Made by a program: the position numbers and the translations under genes | Source of the DNA: Phallusia mammillata | Lineage: Eukaryota > Chordata > Ascidiacea > Phlebobranchia > Ascidiidae | Direction of reading: 5' to 3' | DNA: 64,000 nucleotides | NCBI GenBank assembly: GCA_003260075.1 | Contig: QLIY01000009.1 | Span: forward strand, 239,747-303,746 | Notes under the pieces: generated by a model | Databases searched by the model: none | What the model saw: only the letters and a program-made list of their open reading frames with translations | What the model was told of the DNA's origin: nothing | In this document: one piece after another, positions 15,401 through 29,245 of the stretch | How the letters are laid out: each line of letters opens with the position of its first letter | Position numbering within the stretch: position 1 is the stretch's first letter

Positions 15401-18259
15401 TTCGCATGTCTGGAAAATAAAGCACGCCAAACTGGGTGAGATTGTTGTTAGAGTCAACATTACTTTATTGGATTTTACTGTATCGATTGCAAATCTCATG
15501 TAACTCCGATAGGATTAGTTGGACTAGAGTAGTACGCATTACAAGCCTGTAGGCACTATCCTTCGTTCTTCTGTGTACTCAGATTACCACGAGGTGCAGA
15601 TTGACAACAAGTTAATATTGTACGAGCTCAAGGGAGCAAATTGAGTCAGGTTCAAAGAATAACAAGAGGTTACTCTCTGCGACAATGGCCAAGGCCCTTG
15701 GGTTCCCTCACAGAATTGTGGTAAGTGTATATTCAAGGCACTTGATTTGCGGTTTGCGTTGGAAAACCAACCACCGGGCCATTGTATTTACTTTGCAAAT
15801 TACCCCTATCCATCACGCCAAACGAGCTATTCACATTATCGTCAGGAAGTTGAGTCCGATTTGCGATTTGTAAAAGCAAGACATATTTTAGGGAAAACGA
15901 GTGATTGGTAAGGGCAAGTTCAAGTACATGGTGGCCACGTGTTTTACGTCGTTGCTAACGAGCCTTGCTATCACCAATGGCCAAGCAGCTCAAGCGTTGT
16001 CGGTGATGGTGGCCCTTGAGATGATGCATGGTAGGCGAGGGTGCTCGATAGCGGCTGCCAGGCGGACCGACGATCTCTCGAGTGTTGCATTCAACTCAAT
16101 ATTAAATTCCGCGGTCGGTATGAGCTCGCGGCGTTTAGAGGGCATATAATGAAATCTTTCCGTTTCCAAGGGCATAAAAAATAATAAAATTGACCTCGTT
16201 GTCACGAATATAGCCCCACCTACGTTGACCTGTGGTGATTGGAATAATTTGAAAGGACAATGACATTGTACATTGTTTGAGGCGACGGTGAATATTTGAT
16301 ACGCAGAAGAAACCACAAAATGAGCAGTTTGGTTTTGCTATAGTTTAGGGGGCGCACGTCACCCTCGCGAATATCCCATGGGTCTGAAGTTCCCATGTCG
16401 AAAAAAGTCTTTATAAGCCACGCTAAGTCGGGCGTGAAAGCAAACACTTTCGCTGGGGACATTGGTGTCCGCCCGCCGTACCCCACGCCAGCCCCTGTTA
16501 CCAATGACAACGTCTATGTTTTCGACTCGAGAGCTAAACAAATTTGGAAATTCTGTTTAACAGGATGTGAGATGTGAACCTCAGCTTGTGTTAAAAAAGG
16601 TTAAAAGCAAAGAACGTAGAAATTACATTTTTGTTCCTACTTAAAATAGTTCATAACTATGATATGAATTTTTATAATGGTAGGACGAAGCACGCACAAA
16701 ATCAACATTTTGGCAGTTGCTAGGAAACCTTATTTTTCATACGGATGGATACGAAGTTGATAAGAAACGCAAAATAGTAGACTTATATGTACATTGTTTA
16801 TAATAGTTTTTGTTTTATAAGGTGTTATTGCGTAAGTTTATGTTAATCAATGTAATTTAAAGTCTACGGGCATTAAATATAAAATCGTATGTTTAAAAAT
16901 ACAAGTGGTCTCATTGTTTACAATTTAAACTTGTAATTCTCCCAAAATGTTATTTTACTTACCAGGTATAATCGCTATGTTAAGGAACATCTGGTCCGAG
17001 ATGTTAGGTGTGCCATCCTGGCAGACGAAAGCAAAGCGATCTTCGATTGGCTCACTGCCCTTGTGGACGCTTTGAACGAAATATATGTTGCCAGCGATAA
17101 TATCACCAATAGTAAAAGAGCTGATCGGTTCCCCGGCTCTAGATTTTTCAGATCCTGGAAGAGGGGATATATTCTCCAGGAAGCCGTCGTTGGCCTGGGT
17201 TGTGACGACACATAGAATGTCGTCATCGTTGGTGTCGTCATCACGTGCAAGCAGGTGTATCGGCTCGATTAGTGCCTTGTCGCCTTCGGATACGAAAAAA
17301 TCGTCCGCCACAGTAACTATGGGCGCCTCGCTGTCAACGGGAAGAATCTTCACTTGGATGTCAACGCGTTCAACTCTGTTGCCTCCAACCGTCCATTGAT
17401 CGGACATATCGGACAGTGTAAGACGGAACATATCGGAATCTGGCTCTGAACCAATTTCTCCTGCTACGTGTTCGTATTCCACAACCCCGTCGCGAATGTT
17501 CATCTGGGTGAAGCTGGTGGCTTCTGTTCCATCCACTAGAATCACGCCTTTGCCTGCAGGCTCCTCAATAAGATAAGTCAGTGCAAGATCGTTTGTGTCA
17601 GAGTCGGTCGCCGAAAGAACCTGTGAAATTGTGAAACTTAAAATCAATCTCAAGGATGAACATAAATTTATAAATGAGCCCTGAAGCGGTCATTCAGACT
17701 AGCGATAAGTTATAACGCCTTCAATGGGCCTCGCGTACGATGATGCAATCTCAAAGGTCACAACAAGGTGAAAACTAAGGCGTTTTATACACGGGCAAAG
17801 TAAATCTGGTTTATCTATCGTCGCAAATACCAAAACACACCCTCAAGGGTATATCCCATAAAGCGAATACAGAAACGGCGCTAATCATAGCCATTCGTCG
17901 CGCGTCGACAATGTAAACATTTCCGCGCGTAGGCACTCAAACGGATTTACGCCTGCCGACTGACAAGCATGCCCGCGTCCACCGGCCAACGATAAACAAT
18001 TGCACGCCACTCACGTCTGTTGTGATGGTGACCCGACCGCGCTCCGGCACTTCAATGGTGAAGTCCAAGGTGCCGTCGACAAGGTGCGCCAACAAAGGCT
18101 GCTCGTCGTCAATCGGTTGCACGGTTACACGCACCACAATAGGGATGGTGTGCATGCCATCTGACACCGCTAGTCCGAAACTGTCGGATGTCACCTCGCT
18201 GCCATCGTGCTGGTAAATGATGTGGTAACCGTGAATGTCCATTCGCGTAAAGGCCCCGC
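3720..18259 (-). CDS. FREM-like exons 10-19: CSPG repeats 5 (end) to 12
   Basis: Exon 11 (16963-17620) is the longest and holds the end of repeat 6 and most of repeat 7. Repeat boundaries read [39 protein letters not shown] (spliced across exons 11 and 12), [43 protein letters not shown] and [15 protein letters not shown]. The H-D/T-G plus SF.F.V.DG core recurs, for example [32 protein letters not shown] and [15 protein letters not shown]. The terminal exon seen (3720-3809) continues repeat 12 as [16 protein letters not shown]...[10 protein letters not shown]. The intron between exons 14 and 15 spans 12007-8619 and includes the 97-base G run, so sequence may be missing there, but the splice joins in frame as YTHT-GQEGV. 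Confidence 0.84.
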
Positions 18260-21200
18260 CTGCAAAGATGATCCGTGTTTAGGTAAAGGATTTTGAACGG
18301 TGCGGATTTGGGTTACGTGTTTTGGTTAGGGATTATTAGTTGAGATTTGTTAACGTTAGGGATGAAGGGCAATCCCTTCAAGGTTATTCGAGCTATCGAA
18401 AATGGGCAGTTTTTTGGCCTTCAATACACAAAAAATGCTTTATAATACGCTTTTTGACAAAACGCAGCATACTGATTCTGGTCTGGGTCTGGTAGTTTTC
18501 GTAATTTCACATTTGAAGCGGGGTTTACAAAAACATGGGTTCTATTATATCCTTTTAAACATAGTGTATATACACTATTAAATTGCATATCATTTGCATT
18601 TCAATTACCAAGATTAATTGGAGACGCTTCGTATTGCAACACTCCGTATTTCGGTGCGCTAGTCAGTTCAAAGGTGAGGATATTTTCATCTGTATCTTCG
18701 TCTGTTGCATCCAAGATTTCAGGAGTAATTATTGCCGTGCTTCGCTCATCCACCACAAATCCGGTATTTACGATGCGTGGAGGTTTGTTGTCGACAGGAC
18801 GCAGGAAGATGGTAAAAAGCTGAAGTCACAAAACACTTGATTGACGCGAGTCAACAATACAAAAAATACCTGTCTAAAAATGCAATACAATATCTACGAA
18901 GGTCAAGGCAGAACCGCTGTTTTTCTTTGTATAACGATTCTTAAGGCAACAAGCGATTGTGTTACGACCGGGAAGGCAGTAGCACTTAGTACGCACCTGG
19001 TCGGGCAGAACGTTGCCAGCGTCGTCGGTGACACTAAAGGTGAACTGCAATGCCCGGGGTATAAGGCCCAGTTCAGTGTTGGGTGGTTGGTATGCCACTT
19101 TGTGGTGGTTCACTTGCGCTTGGGTGAACGTCGTCAGCGTAGTGTTTGGATTCTCAGTCAGCACCAGACGGCCTGCGGGCGAAAAAACACAAGAAATGTT
19201 AGCTGGGTTGGGAAGCGCTATCGTTTGAAACTCTTCGACTTGTGTTTGTGCGGTTCAACCGCGATAGCAACAGCCCTGATGTAATTTGCAGCTCGTTTAG
19301 GCTTAACGACTGTTTGCAAACGTCTGCAAGCCTCAGATGCTTGTCAGTGAATCTTACAAACGCCACCTTACTTCACTTTTGCCCACTCTTTTCAGTTCTT
19401 TTGAAGCACTTTCCACAACAGTTAATGGTACTGCACCTGACGTGATGCAAAGGAACTTAACGCAAGCGAGTAGTAGCATCACGTCGTTCCGTTTGATGGC
19501 ACTGTTTAAACACGACATCTTTTGTGCCGGATTTGTGTATGACTAACATACTTTATGGCAAACAATGCCCCGGAGTCGTGCAGATGAAAAACCCAGGACC
19601 GAGAGCCCTTTGCTCTCCTGTTTTGAAAGGTTTTGCGCAAAGGTCGTCAGCCCGTGGGCATAGTACCGCCCGTGGGCGTCGCTTTTTAAGGTTAGCACGG
19701 TTCCCACTTGTCCGTTTATGTTTATGTGCTTTAATCAACCAAAACAAACTTGGACATGTCGCAAGAAAACCAAATATCTGTAATTAGGAAAAAATATGGA
19801 AACGTGTTTCCATCCTAGGCAATAAATTTGACATACCGTTGCGGTACGTCGCAGAGCACACATTGTCATATTTTCACTTGTTTGTAAACGGTTACTAACC
19901 ACCAACCGGTCGAAACCGTCTTTACGTAATGTTTGTATACGCTACGTCACGTACTGGTTTAGATCATCAAACACAAAATTGCGAAACGCAAAACACCGGC
20001 TCATTTTAAGTCGGCAAATATTTGGCTCGACCTTGTACTGGGTCGAAAAACACGTGCATTTAAACAACTCTCTTGGCTGCAGACCGGAAAACCTAATTTA
20101 ACGTACAAGTTCGCCACCCAGACGCCATACCTGTGTCGACCAAGGGCGTAATGGGATTGAGCTCGACGATAGGGGCAGTAATGGTGTAAACAAGATCCTT
20201 GTCATTAGTATCTATGTCGGTGTATCGCAGCAGTTTCTTCTTCAGCGGGGTGAGCTCGAATTCCTCGACGTTCATCTGCAGAAAAATTAGTTTCAGCCAA
20301 ACACTGAATCGAAACCATTGTTTTGTTGACCACACCTTCTTGTTCAATTCCAATCGGACACGTTTTTTGCATTCACTTTACCAACACCAAAAAATGTAAT
20401 GTAACTGACCTGTAACGTTGTTCCTGGGTACAGATTGGGTTGAATGTCGTCAACGGGGAGCACTTTGACAACAAAATTAAACCTGTCAGATTTATTGGGT
20501 GGATCACCGTTGTCTTGCACTCGGAACGGATGAATATCCATCACCACGCCAGTAGAATGCGGCCCAACGTGCCGGTAGTACACCTACGTTAAACCAGTAT
20601 TGACATACAGCTTTTCAATGTCAAGTGCAATAAAAGGTGGGCAACAATTCGATACAACCCATTTCTATGATATATCTTCTTGTCGGTTACCTGCATGTCC
20701 ATAATTTCTTGCTGTGTCCATTCTGTTATCGGTTTCTCCCATCTGCCATCGGGTCTCAGAGAAAAAGCATCAGCCTCAAAACCATCTGGGACGTCGTTGA
20801 TCACCAGCATGAACACACCAATTTCCGAGTATGGCTCTTGTAACACGAACTTCGCCAATAACGAATCCGAGTCGACATCGGCAGCGTGAAGAACCCATGA
20901 GCTTACAACTTTCGTTTCGCCTTTGCTAACCACAAGCCCCGTGTTGGTGTCGACGTTCTGAAATCGTGAAAGGTATGTTCGGTACTTGCTTGCCACTTGG
21001 GGCAAAAAATCTCCCACGCGTCTGTAATTGTTACACCTGAGTCGCGGGGCTCGCTTTGTGATAAGGACTTACCGGCGGTGTGTTGTCCAGGGGCGCTATT
21101 GTTATCGGGAATAGGAACTCAACCTCGGTCTCACCGTCGCTCATGCGGAAAACTATGTTGTCACTGCAAGAAAAAACACAGTCGCCAGGTCAGTTTTTGA

Positions 21201-23782
21201 AGGGACCGCCCAATGCCAAAATCCTCGCATAAATCCGCACATAAGCTTGACCACGCGGGGGTCAAAATGTCGTGCGTCGTTTGAACTGTTTTTAGTCGCA
21301 CAAACTTTAACCGACCAAAAGGCCTTGCGGTAAGCTTTCATGCGACCGTTCTATATAGTCAGTAGGGTTTGATCCATGATAGCGTGCTAACGGCCTCTGT
21401 GACGTGTTGCAAAATTGCCACTGCGGGTCGTTAGTGGAACAATTTGTTCCAGGGCAGAGCGCAAGGCCAATTTCGCTGAAAAAATGCGGTGCATGCGCAC
21501 GCGGGGTAGTAGTTTCTATGTCGGTGGTTTACTTCGACAGAGAATACTGTCTACGTTTAAACATACAAGCGTTTAAACATACAAGCCCGATCGTATTCCC
21601 TTTAAAAACGTTTAATTTAAACCAACCTGTATGTGTTGGAACCATCGTGGTGATAGGTCACAAGACCGGCGTCTAAATCGGCTGGAGTAAAAAACTTTTG
21701 CGGACCGAAGCTCAATGCTCCGTGTTGAGCTTGTCGGAGCGGTCGAATCCGAACCTCATCCAGGTTGTTTTCATCAGAAACCTCGAGATTCTGTGAGCTG
21801 GACAGTGCCCTGGTTTGGCCCTTCACGATAACACACATACAATAGTTTCATATGACGGCTAGTGTGGAGTAAACAGTTACTTTGAAATACGAGTTGGTAT
21901 GACTCGTAGCTGTTTTTTGCGTTTATGTGCGTAAGTAGTTTTAAGTTTCACAAAGCAATGACAAAAATAATGCTGATTCAAGCCTTTGAATATTGCATTC
22001 TTTTCGCCGAGACAGAAATATACATACGCTTTCATTGCGTACTATAGGTTTAGACCACAGTTTGTTAAGTATCCCTTTTCCGCGAGCAGTATCACTTAAT
22101 TTGTATAGTCTGTGGAATTCGGATATTCGTACTCTCCAAACAAATTATCAATTTGCCGCGGGGCCATGTGCAAAGCCGCATCGTGTCAAGCTTATTAGCA
22201 CGATTGAAAAGATATCAATCCAAGCCATTGTTTTGCGCCTTCGGGCTTCTGAGCAATAGAGATAAGCAAACAAAACCTTATCGGTAGTGATTTGCAAGGG
22301 CTGCTGGCACTGCCCTCGTTTCATTATCGCTGTTTGTTACCAGTATTTGTTACAGTTGCCAAGACGCTGGCACTGGATCGTGATAAACTACCATGCATGT
22401 ACCGGGTTCGCTGACTCCATTTGCCGGAAAATATTCTTTTTTAGCGCAGGTTTTATACCTAAATGTAAAATGTAAGCACACGTACCTGATAAAGAAGCTG
22501 TCCGGTATTACGAGTCACCACCGGCGCCATGGTGTTCATCGGGTTAACGATGATGACGAAATGGAAGGGCTCCGACACGAGTCCCTCGGTGTCAATCACT
22601 TGCATCTCGATTTCGACCAACCGCTGAACGTCGGAATCAACAGTTGGTGGTTTGTACGCGATTCTGTACTCGTTTAACTCGCTCTGTCGGAACGAGTTAA
22701 TTCGCAGGTTGCGGTCATCTGTGCTGACAATTTCTCCCTGTTGAAAACTCGGAGGTTGCGTGATGTTAAAGATAAGATCGTTCGGATCCGATTCCACGTC
22801 AGTGGCACGCAGCATTTCGTTCGTGAAAGCGGTCATCACAAATTGGTTGACTTCCATCATGTTTGTAGCAGCGAAATCGACCCGTGGCGGCGTGTTTTCT
22901 ATTCCGTTCACGATCTTGACTGTAACCTACAAAAATTTAGAAAGGTTTTAGTGACTCTATAAAAGCGTGTTATTAGTCAACAATTATTGTTGCACTCACT
23001 TGAAAATACTCTTGTTTGATAAGATTGCCGTCCGCATCCAAAAGTTCTACCACCATGGGGATGTGATCGCGATTAGGTGAGCTCGTGGTCGTGGTGTGCT
23101 GGTACCTTACGCCCGCGTTGAGGAAATCCTCGCACGGCATCATGCTCCCTTGGGATGGATCGTTAATTAGGTTTCCGTACCTGGGAAGACCAGCTGATCC
23201 AGAGAGAGTAGCAACTTGACATTGCTGGTTGGCTTGGTCGTATGTGAAGCCGAGAATATCCTGGTCAATTGCCTCAGATGTACCAAGCAGCTCCCGCACG
23301 GTGAGAAACAGAGAAGTAGTGATGACCGTACGCTGGATGAAGAGGACCTCGACGGTGAGCCGGACAGGAATGATGTAGGTCTCGTCCGGGGTGTCGTAAC
23401 GGATCTGGAGTCGGAGATGGTCTTCGCTCGGGCTGCGTGCGCCAAGATGTGAGTACTTGATATCCTCGGGGCCAAAGTCGCAAGGAAAATGGTTGGGTGA
23501 TATAAAACCCGGACGTTGACTAAGGGCGTCGGGGAGGACTTTTACGAAGCAGTGGTCGTTCTTCTCGACTTGGATATTAAGGTCAGAAACCGGGTTGATG
23601 AAGACCGAGCGGCCATACGGCACACGGACCGTGTTCACCTGTTGCACGATGTTCGATGGCGGATCAAGACTGGGCGGGTGCTGGGATAGAGCCACGCCAG
23701 TGAGGAGTAACAAAGCGGGGCATAGAAAATGCAACGCCGGAGTAGGCCCCATATTGAAGTGACCTCTTTTAGTTTGCGACAA
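3720..23782 (-). CDS. FRAS1/FREM-family extracellular matrix protein (FREM2-like), N-terminal part, 19 exons
   Basis: This is a secreted or membrane-anchored matrix protein of the FRAS1/FREM family, which links epithelia to basement membrane. Exons in transcript order: 23000-23782, 22486-22926, 21627-21820, 21073-21163, 20691-20957, 20410-20583, 20131-20275, 18997-19172, 18609-18819, 18015-18259, 16963-17620, 15200-15366, 14526-14786, 12008-12179, 8451-8618, 8044-8184, 7225-7431, 6519-7016, 3720-3809. Every junction is GT-AG and keeps frame, giving about 1696 residues: a signal peptide, an N-terminal domain, then 12 CSPG repeats, the number typical of the family. No VWC or furin-like repeats precede them, which favours FREM2/FREM-type over FRAS1. 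The last exon ends in phase 1 inside repeat 12, so the Calx-beta domains and C-terminus are missing from this model. The large introns at 12.0-8.6 kb and 6.5-3.8 kb hold nothing else I recognise. The family call is firm; the paralogue is not. Confidence 0.88.
8619..12007. other. Large FREM-like intron without recognised gene
   Basis: This 3.4-kb intron joins exon 14 to exon 15 in frame. It contains the 97-base G run at 11620-11716. No other coding signal was convincing. Confidence 0.6.
11620..11716. repeat. 97-base G run in a FREM-like intron
   Basis: A pure G tract, too long and clean to be trusted as genomic sequence. Long polyproline frames across it are artefacts. No flanking duplication was evident. 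Confidence 0.95.
12214..12366. repeat. 63-base G run between identical 23-bp copies
   Basis: The 23 bases catcttatatt...cgcgga at 12214-12236 recur at 12344-12366, with the G run at 12237-12299 after the first copy. Confidence 0.95.
12369..12513. repeat. 51-base G run between near-identical 47-bp copies
   Basis: Copies at 12369-12415 and 12467-12513 differ by one base (aatcc/attcc). The G run is 12416-12466. Confidence 0.95.
18609..22926 (-). CDS. FREM-like exons 2-9: CSPG repeats 1 to 5 (start)
   Basis: Exons 22486-22926, 21627-21820, 21073-21163, 20691-20957, 20410-20583, 20131-20275, 18997-19172 and 18609-18819 encode repeats 1-4 and the start of 5. Boundaries are visible as the recurring pattern of hydrophobic strand, P[VIL]D(D/N)..P and (I/V).[46 protein letters not shown] and [14 protein letters not shown]. 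Each repeat then has a D.D or DTN calcium-type motif, such as [16 protein letters not shown] and [13 protein letters not shown]. Several joins split a codon (phase 1 or 2) and still give family-consistent residues, for example [14 protein letters not shown] across exons 3 and 4, which supports the model. Confidence 0.85.
23000..23782 (-). CDS. FREM-like exon 1: signal peptide and N-terminal domain
   Basis: The exon is open from a Met at 23782. A second Met ten codons in (23752) gives a more typical signal peptide: MGPTPALHF, then a leucine-rich core, with likely cleavage near VALSQ. I favour the second Met but the longer form is possible. The mature N-terminus contains a PPSNIVQQ stretch and a roughly 230-residue domain with scattered cysteines, as seen before the first CSPG repeat in FREM proteins. 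The donor follows a complete codon (CAA|GTGAGT at 22999) and joins in phase 0 to exon 2, whose start reads [18 protein letters not shown], the usual end-of-domain motif. Confidence 0.85.
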
Positions 23783-26700
23783 TAAAACGTCTCAAACACT
23801 GAATACTGGTTTTTGCTTTCAAAATCAAAAAAACTATTTCTGCGATGGGACTCTCGGAACCGTGCCGACTCCCTGTGTGTACAATACAGCGCAATTACAA
23901 GTTGGTTTAGCAATAGACCGCCAACAGAGTTAACTGAAGGCGACGTAAAATCAACGCAACCACATTACACACACGCACATAGCTCTTGACAGGTTCAAGT
24001 CTGTCCAGAAACAACAGAGAATATAGCTTGAGGGCACACAACAACGATATGTCCTGGTTCGAATCGGCTCGATTTCAAAATTTAGACAAAACTGTAATTT
24101 CAATTGGGAAATGCCGCAGAACAAATATATCCGACCCCTGGGTTACATACCATAAAGGTGTGTAAATAGCGATCGGTTGGTACGCGTACACTGCGTTTGT
24201 GAATTACGGCGGAACGGCGGCAACAATCACGACATGAGTTGCATTGCTCAACTTTGTACCTGCACTTATGATCAACCGCAACTTTGCAATCACTGTCAGG
24301 AACAAAAAACTGATTCTCCACTTAATCTGTATTATTCTGAAAGTTGCTGGGGGTTTAAAAGTACAAAGCACTGTAGATATTATCTATACGGCAACACAAA
24401 TACTATGTGTATCGATCATCTAAAAGTGGTTAAATTTGGTATTAGCTGCTTGTACACTTGTCTCGACTTCCTTACAACCACGCGCGCCGAGCATTCTAAA
24501 GTGGGTTAACAAACAAACGCGACAACTATTGTCAACTGGACGTCGCTCATGCCCGCTCTTTTATTGCCGGTCTCAAACTAATTAAAGCCAACGCCAGCCA
24601 GTGCTAATGCTCGGCGACGGATCTACCCAAGTTGATCCAATTCGTACCTAATCGTAACCTTCGATGTTAAACGCCTGACATTGCCCTACCAATTCCGGTA
24701 AACCACGCAAATCTTTACGGCATCGCGATATGCTCCAAGCTTTTCGGCAGACCAGTCGATGCTCGCTTTGGCCCAGCGCTGACTGGGCTTCTCAAAACCG
24801 ACTGACGGAGTTCTCTCTTTTATTCAAGCACTGCATTTCTTCTCTTTTCTCGTCCCCAGTTGTTCTTCCTGCTGGGTATGCGTTCCGGCGATTCGAGCAC
24901 CATCTACAGGGAAATTCACACACTTACTCGACGCCCCTTACATACCACTGACAATTATATGTACTGCTGCTATTCGGTGATGTAAAATCAATGTTCTTGT
25001 GTCCACAATCACTGAATGAAAGGAATTCTACAAACTGTGCACCACCGTGATCCTCAAAAATATTAAACATTTCATTATCATAAAACATTACGCCAGACAA
25101 GAATTCTTACCAAACTGAAACAGAGTTTTGCGTTGGTTGAATATACTGTTTCAACATTGCAACTCGTCTTCGTACTGTGCGTAAAAATCGGACGTAGGAT
25201 ACACATCGTAACATTCCGATCTGTCGTAAAAATTCCCCTTGTTTGAATCAATGCGTGGGTCCATAAAAAGTGGGCGCCTCAGTAGCGACACCTAAGGTCA
25301 TTATATCAGAGTTTTAGGGGTTTTAGGGGATTTCATTAACAGTCAGAGGAAGATGTAAAGATTTAAACAAGCTGAATATGATCAAGTGCTTTGCCCAGCT
25401 TTGTTGTTAAAAACGAGAGAAATAATAAGTCCACAATAAGATAGTTAGCTTTTTATCTGAGTTTATTTTCGCCCAGTTGTCATTTTGACAAGGCAAACTA
25501 TAAGAGACGAGCTGTTTTATCAACATTTCCAAGCCACTTATCACAATTCAACGGAGCAACTCATCACATTATGCCCGCAGTACTTGTCCAATACAAAGGA
25601 CCTGTTTTGTGCCTCTGTTGGGAACGATAGTTTGGGAACCGTTAATCTACTTGCCTATCGCTATGGGGCTGGGCTGGCGGTTTGATAGTCTGTCAGCGCG
25701 CGCTGGTTTAACCCCTTTCTCAGGGACAGAACGAAATAATGCAACCATTTGTAAACTCATCTCACACCTTTGATAACAAATATGAAGTTAAATTTACTTC
25801 GTTGAAATGATTAGAATTAAGCATTTCGCATGGACTGTATATGCGCCAATACATTTCAAGAATATTGTAACAATAAAAAAACGTATTTTAAACTCCCATT
25901 TTTATCTATGCAGATCAAAATTATCCCAATTGCAGCAAATCTGGGTGATCTGCAGGCTTTAAAACCAATGGTAACAATGACGATAATTTCCGTGTTAGTG
26001 CCTTACATAACAAGCGGTCTTGAATCGTTGTTGTTTACTTCAATCCATGGGATAATTCCATGTGTCGTCACCGTTCGAGATTATTTAAATCACACATCAG
26101 ACAGCTAACTGTCAGATTTGGATGCAGGGCTCATCATTGCAGGAAAAGTTAACGTAAACAGCAAGTCACACGACTGCACCACAGGTGTCTATCTCTTGAT
26201 CGATACAGCCAGAGGTACGCGGCAAGTCGAGTGCAGAAATGCCGCCACTTGGAATTTGTTTTTGCGGGCGTGTTTCGTTAGGAAACCGTCGCACTTGTAC
26301 GGCTCTACCTGCAGACGAAAGTGCAATGCTTTTACGACGGCATCGGATATGAGTCAGGAATTAGTAGAAACAATTCTCGATGATAGCGTGCTAATCCTGC
26401 ATTGAAACCGATCAGCTGATCCGATAAAGATTGCCCGCAGAAGACGCATGTTGGTGTGTAATAAAATTACCCGTGGTTGGGATAAATAGAATTATATGGA
26501 AATTTTCATTTGTTGCTACATACTGAGACAGCAATGTTGTTTTCGGTTTGCGTGTACGGGCGTTGGAAAAGGTCGGCAAAGCAGGTTTCCGCTTTGGCCT
26601 GAAATGAATGAGTAGGCGTTTTTTCAACGAAAAAAATTCTCTGAAAAATCACTGAAGGGGTTCCATTGTCAGAGACCGATAATACAATTTCCCTTCGATA

Positions 26701-29238
26701 AACATAATCAATTTCTTACTTTCGTCGCTCAAGGCAAATTAGCTTACGTGCTTCTGTGGCCAAACAAGTACTGGCACATCGTTTTTATTTATCACAAATA
26801 TGTAAAATAAGTCAAGAACAAAACGGCAACATTTTCGCAACATATTTTTCTCACAGGAAAAAATGCACATACTTAAGTTTGCGAAATAAGGCGTTTATAC
26901 ACGTTTCAAATTTCCCAAATAACGTTTCTCCTATTTATTCAATACAAATATGTTTTTTCTCATGATGGAAATTTAAACGAAATAAATCTACTCAACTTGA
27001 CATTGTCTGTGAGTGCGTAATTACTGGACTGGTGGGTGGGCAAGCTGCCAAATGCGAGAAAAGTGCTTCAACATTGGGAACTTGCCAATAAGTACCACTC
27101 GAGTAATTATTTACATTGTCATTCCCACGGACAGGACGATGTAAAGCCTCTAACAACTTCACACATTTGACACAAGCCACCTTACATGGACACGCGTTTC
27201 AGGTATTGAGATTTTTTGTGATGACGAGATCTTAGTTCAAGTGACAATCGGAATGTGAGATGTGTTGATTAGTGTGCACAAAATTGATTAAATTTAAACA
27301 CCTCTCGCCGTGCAAGACGTGTGAAAAATGTACTTAAGCTGATTGGTTGGTTAATTCTGAATTTCGTAAATTGTGAATTATGTTTTTCCTGCGTTTAAAC
27401 CCATAATTGCTCTGTTATCATATTAGTGATTGAGAGTCACAACTGTCTCACAACGATTTTAAACGATGTTTTTGACCTGAACATTTTATTGGTATACGTT
27501 ATTTATACGCATGTATTGCTACTAAATATTTTATTTGAATAATTTCATTTTAAAACAGTTATATGAAATATATAAAAAATTTAACAAAATTTCCAAAATT
27601 CCAAACAGGTTGCGCCAATTGAGTAATTACAAGGCTGACCCCTCCCTCCCCTCTATATTATTATCTGAAAAATTGTCTATGCGTCAGTGGGAGGGGACAG
27701 TGGACAATCGAAATGTCACGGGTGGTCAGCACAGTACAAATACGCCACCGCCTGACGCAGGTGACACATTTGAACGATTCGCTTTCGAAATGATTTCACT
27801 GCTGGTGGTTCGAGGGATTGCAGTGTTTGGTTAGTCGCGGTGCTTCGTGTGGCGAACTCTCACAACTTAACACAACATAATCTCACTAAGGTAAAACGCC
27901 AATCAGTCTGTGATTCACAGGTTCAACTGGGACCAGCCGCGACCGCATTATCCGCAAGCAAATAAGTTAGTCCGAACGAAGTCGGCTACATCTGTGTTGC
28001 ACAAGATAAGGAACTCTGCTACATCTCGTCTAGTTGTTACAGATGGTGTGATTTATGGATCTTTGTCGGGAATGCCTCGACCGACCGACCGCAATATTTC
28101 TTGGTGGCGCCACCCCGGCGATTTACAAAGCTCTCTGAAACGCTTATGTGGTCAGCAAATAATTCATCACAACCACTGCGAGTATTGGTGCCACAGAAAA
28201 ATAATGCACTGAGCTTGTAAATAACAGTCTGGAATAGAATTTAAAGAAATACGCTTGTTTTTCGATTCTTTTCCTCAAGTGCCACATCATACCGAATAGA
28301 AATTGTGCTCTACTGTCATCTAGCGGGAAAATAATATGCGCGAAAGTTGAGTTTGGAAACTTATTTTTTCTTCGGCAACAAACCGTCTGATACTAATGGT
28401 ATAAACAGGTCCCAATTTTTACTGTCGCTGTCGAACCATGTATGCAACTTTGATCACCTTAATTAGTGTCCTGCTTTGTTTGGTTCAACATACCTGCCAT
28501 ACACAAAATCGAATGGAAATAGTTACTTTTCCAATGTAAAGCGATAATTCAATACAAATAACCTATTGAAGATCAAGTGGAACACATACATCGAGAAAAA
28601 CAAAATTGTTGCAACGCTTCAAATGCATTGTTTGCGATCCTGTGGGTAAAAAATCTCCAAAACGTGGAAAAAGCTGTTTTCGGCAAGCCATTACTGTTGT
28701 CGGTGTGACAAGTTCGCCAGATGCCTGTCGGTAGCGGCAGTGTCAGCGGTTACTGCTGTCGTTGGGTGACAAGTCGTGCTTAGCGATACAGTCAATTATA
28801 CAATTGCCGATTCATTACACACGCGTCCAACCTGTAATTATTGGGACTTTACCTGTCTTGAATGCATGTCACGTGCAAGTATGATTGACAAGACAGACTC
28901 CAAACACTTAAAGCTGAATTGACGGTACACCAGTGTTAAACTTTGCATGCGCTTTAAAATGAAGGCTCGTATGCCTAAACAAGGCGTGGCCCAAAGTTCC
29001 CAATGCTATTTTAGGTCAATTTTAATGGGTAAAAATATGTCAAACAAACTATTAGTCCTCAAGGTTTAAGAGCAAAAAATGGAGCGGTTAAAAAAGTGTG
29101 ATAAACTTTACCAAAGCCCCAAATCACATGACTGTGAAATATTAGTTTGGTGAAAAGACGCTGCAAGTTTAATCGAAAGTTGTACCATTTACGGCATGTA
29201 GCTAGGCTTAATTGCAAAACAATAATATTGGCCAAATT
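23783..29238. other. Intergenic stretch without recognised gene
   Basis: This region lies upstream of the FREM-like first exon and should contain its promoter. Open frames are short and compositionally unremarkable on both strands. I saw no RNA gene, transposon termini or CRISPR-like array. Confidence 0.5.
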
Positions 29239-29244
29239 TTTATT
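29239..29244 (-). terminator. Candidate polyadenylation signal AATAAA
   Basis: AATAAA on the minus strand lies a few bases after the TAA of the candidate terminal exon. Confidence 0.25.
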
Positions 29245-29245
29245 G

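Noticed and set aside
15685..16149. Plus-strand frames starting [12 protein letters not shown] and [11 protein letters not shown] in a FREM-like intron
   Set aside because: A GTAAGT lies nearby, but no family was recognised and no supporting exon follows.
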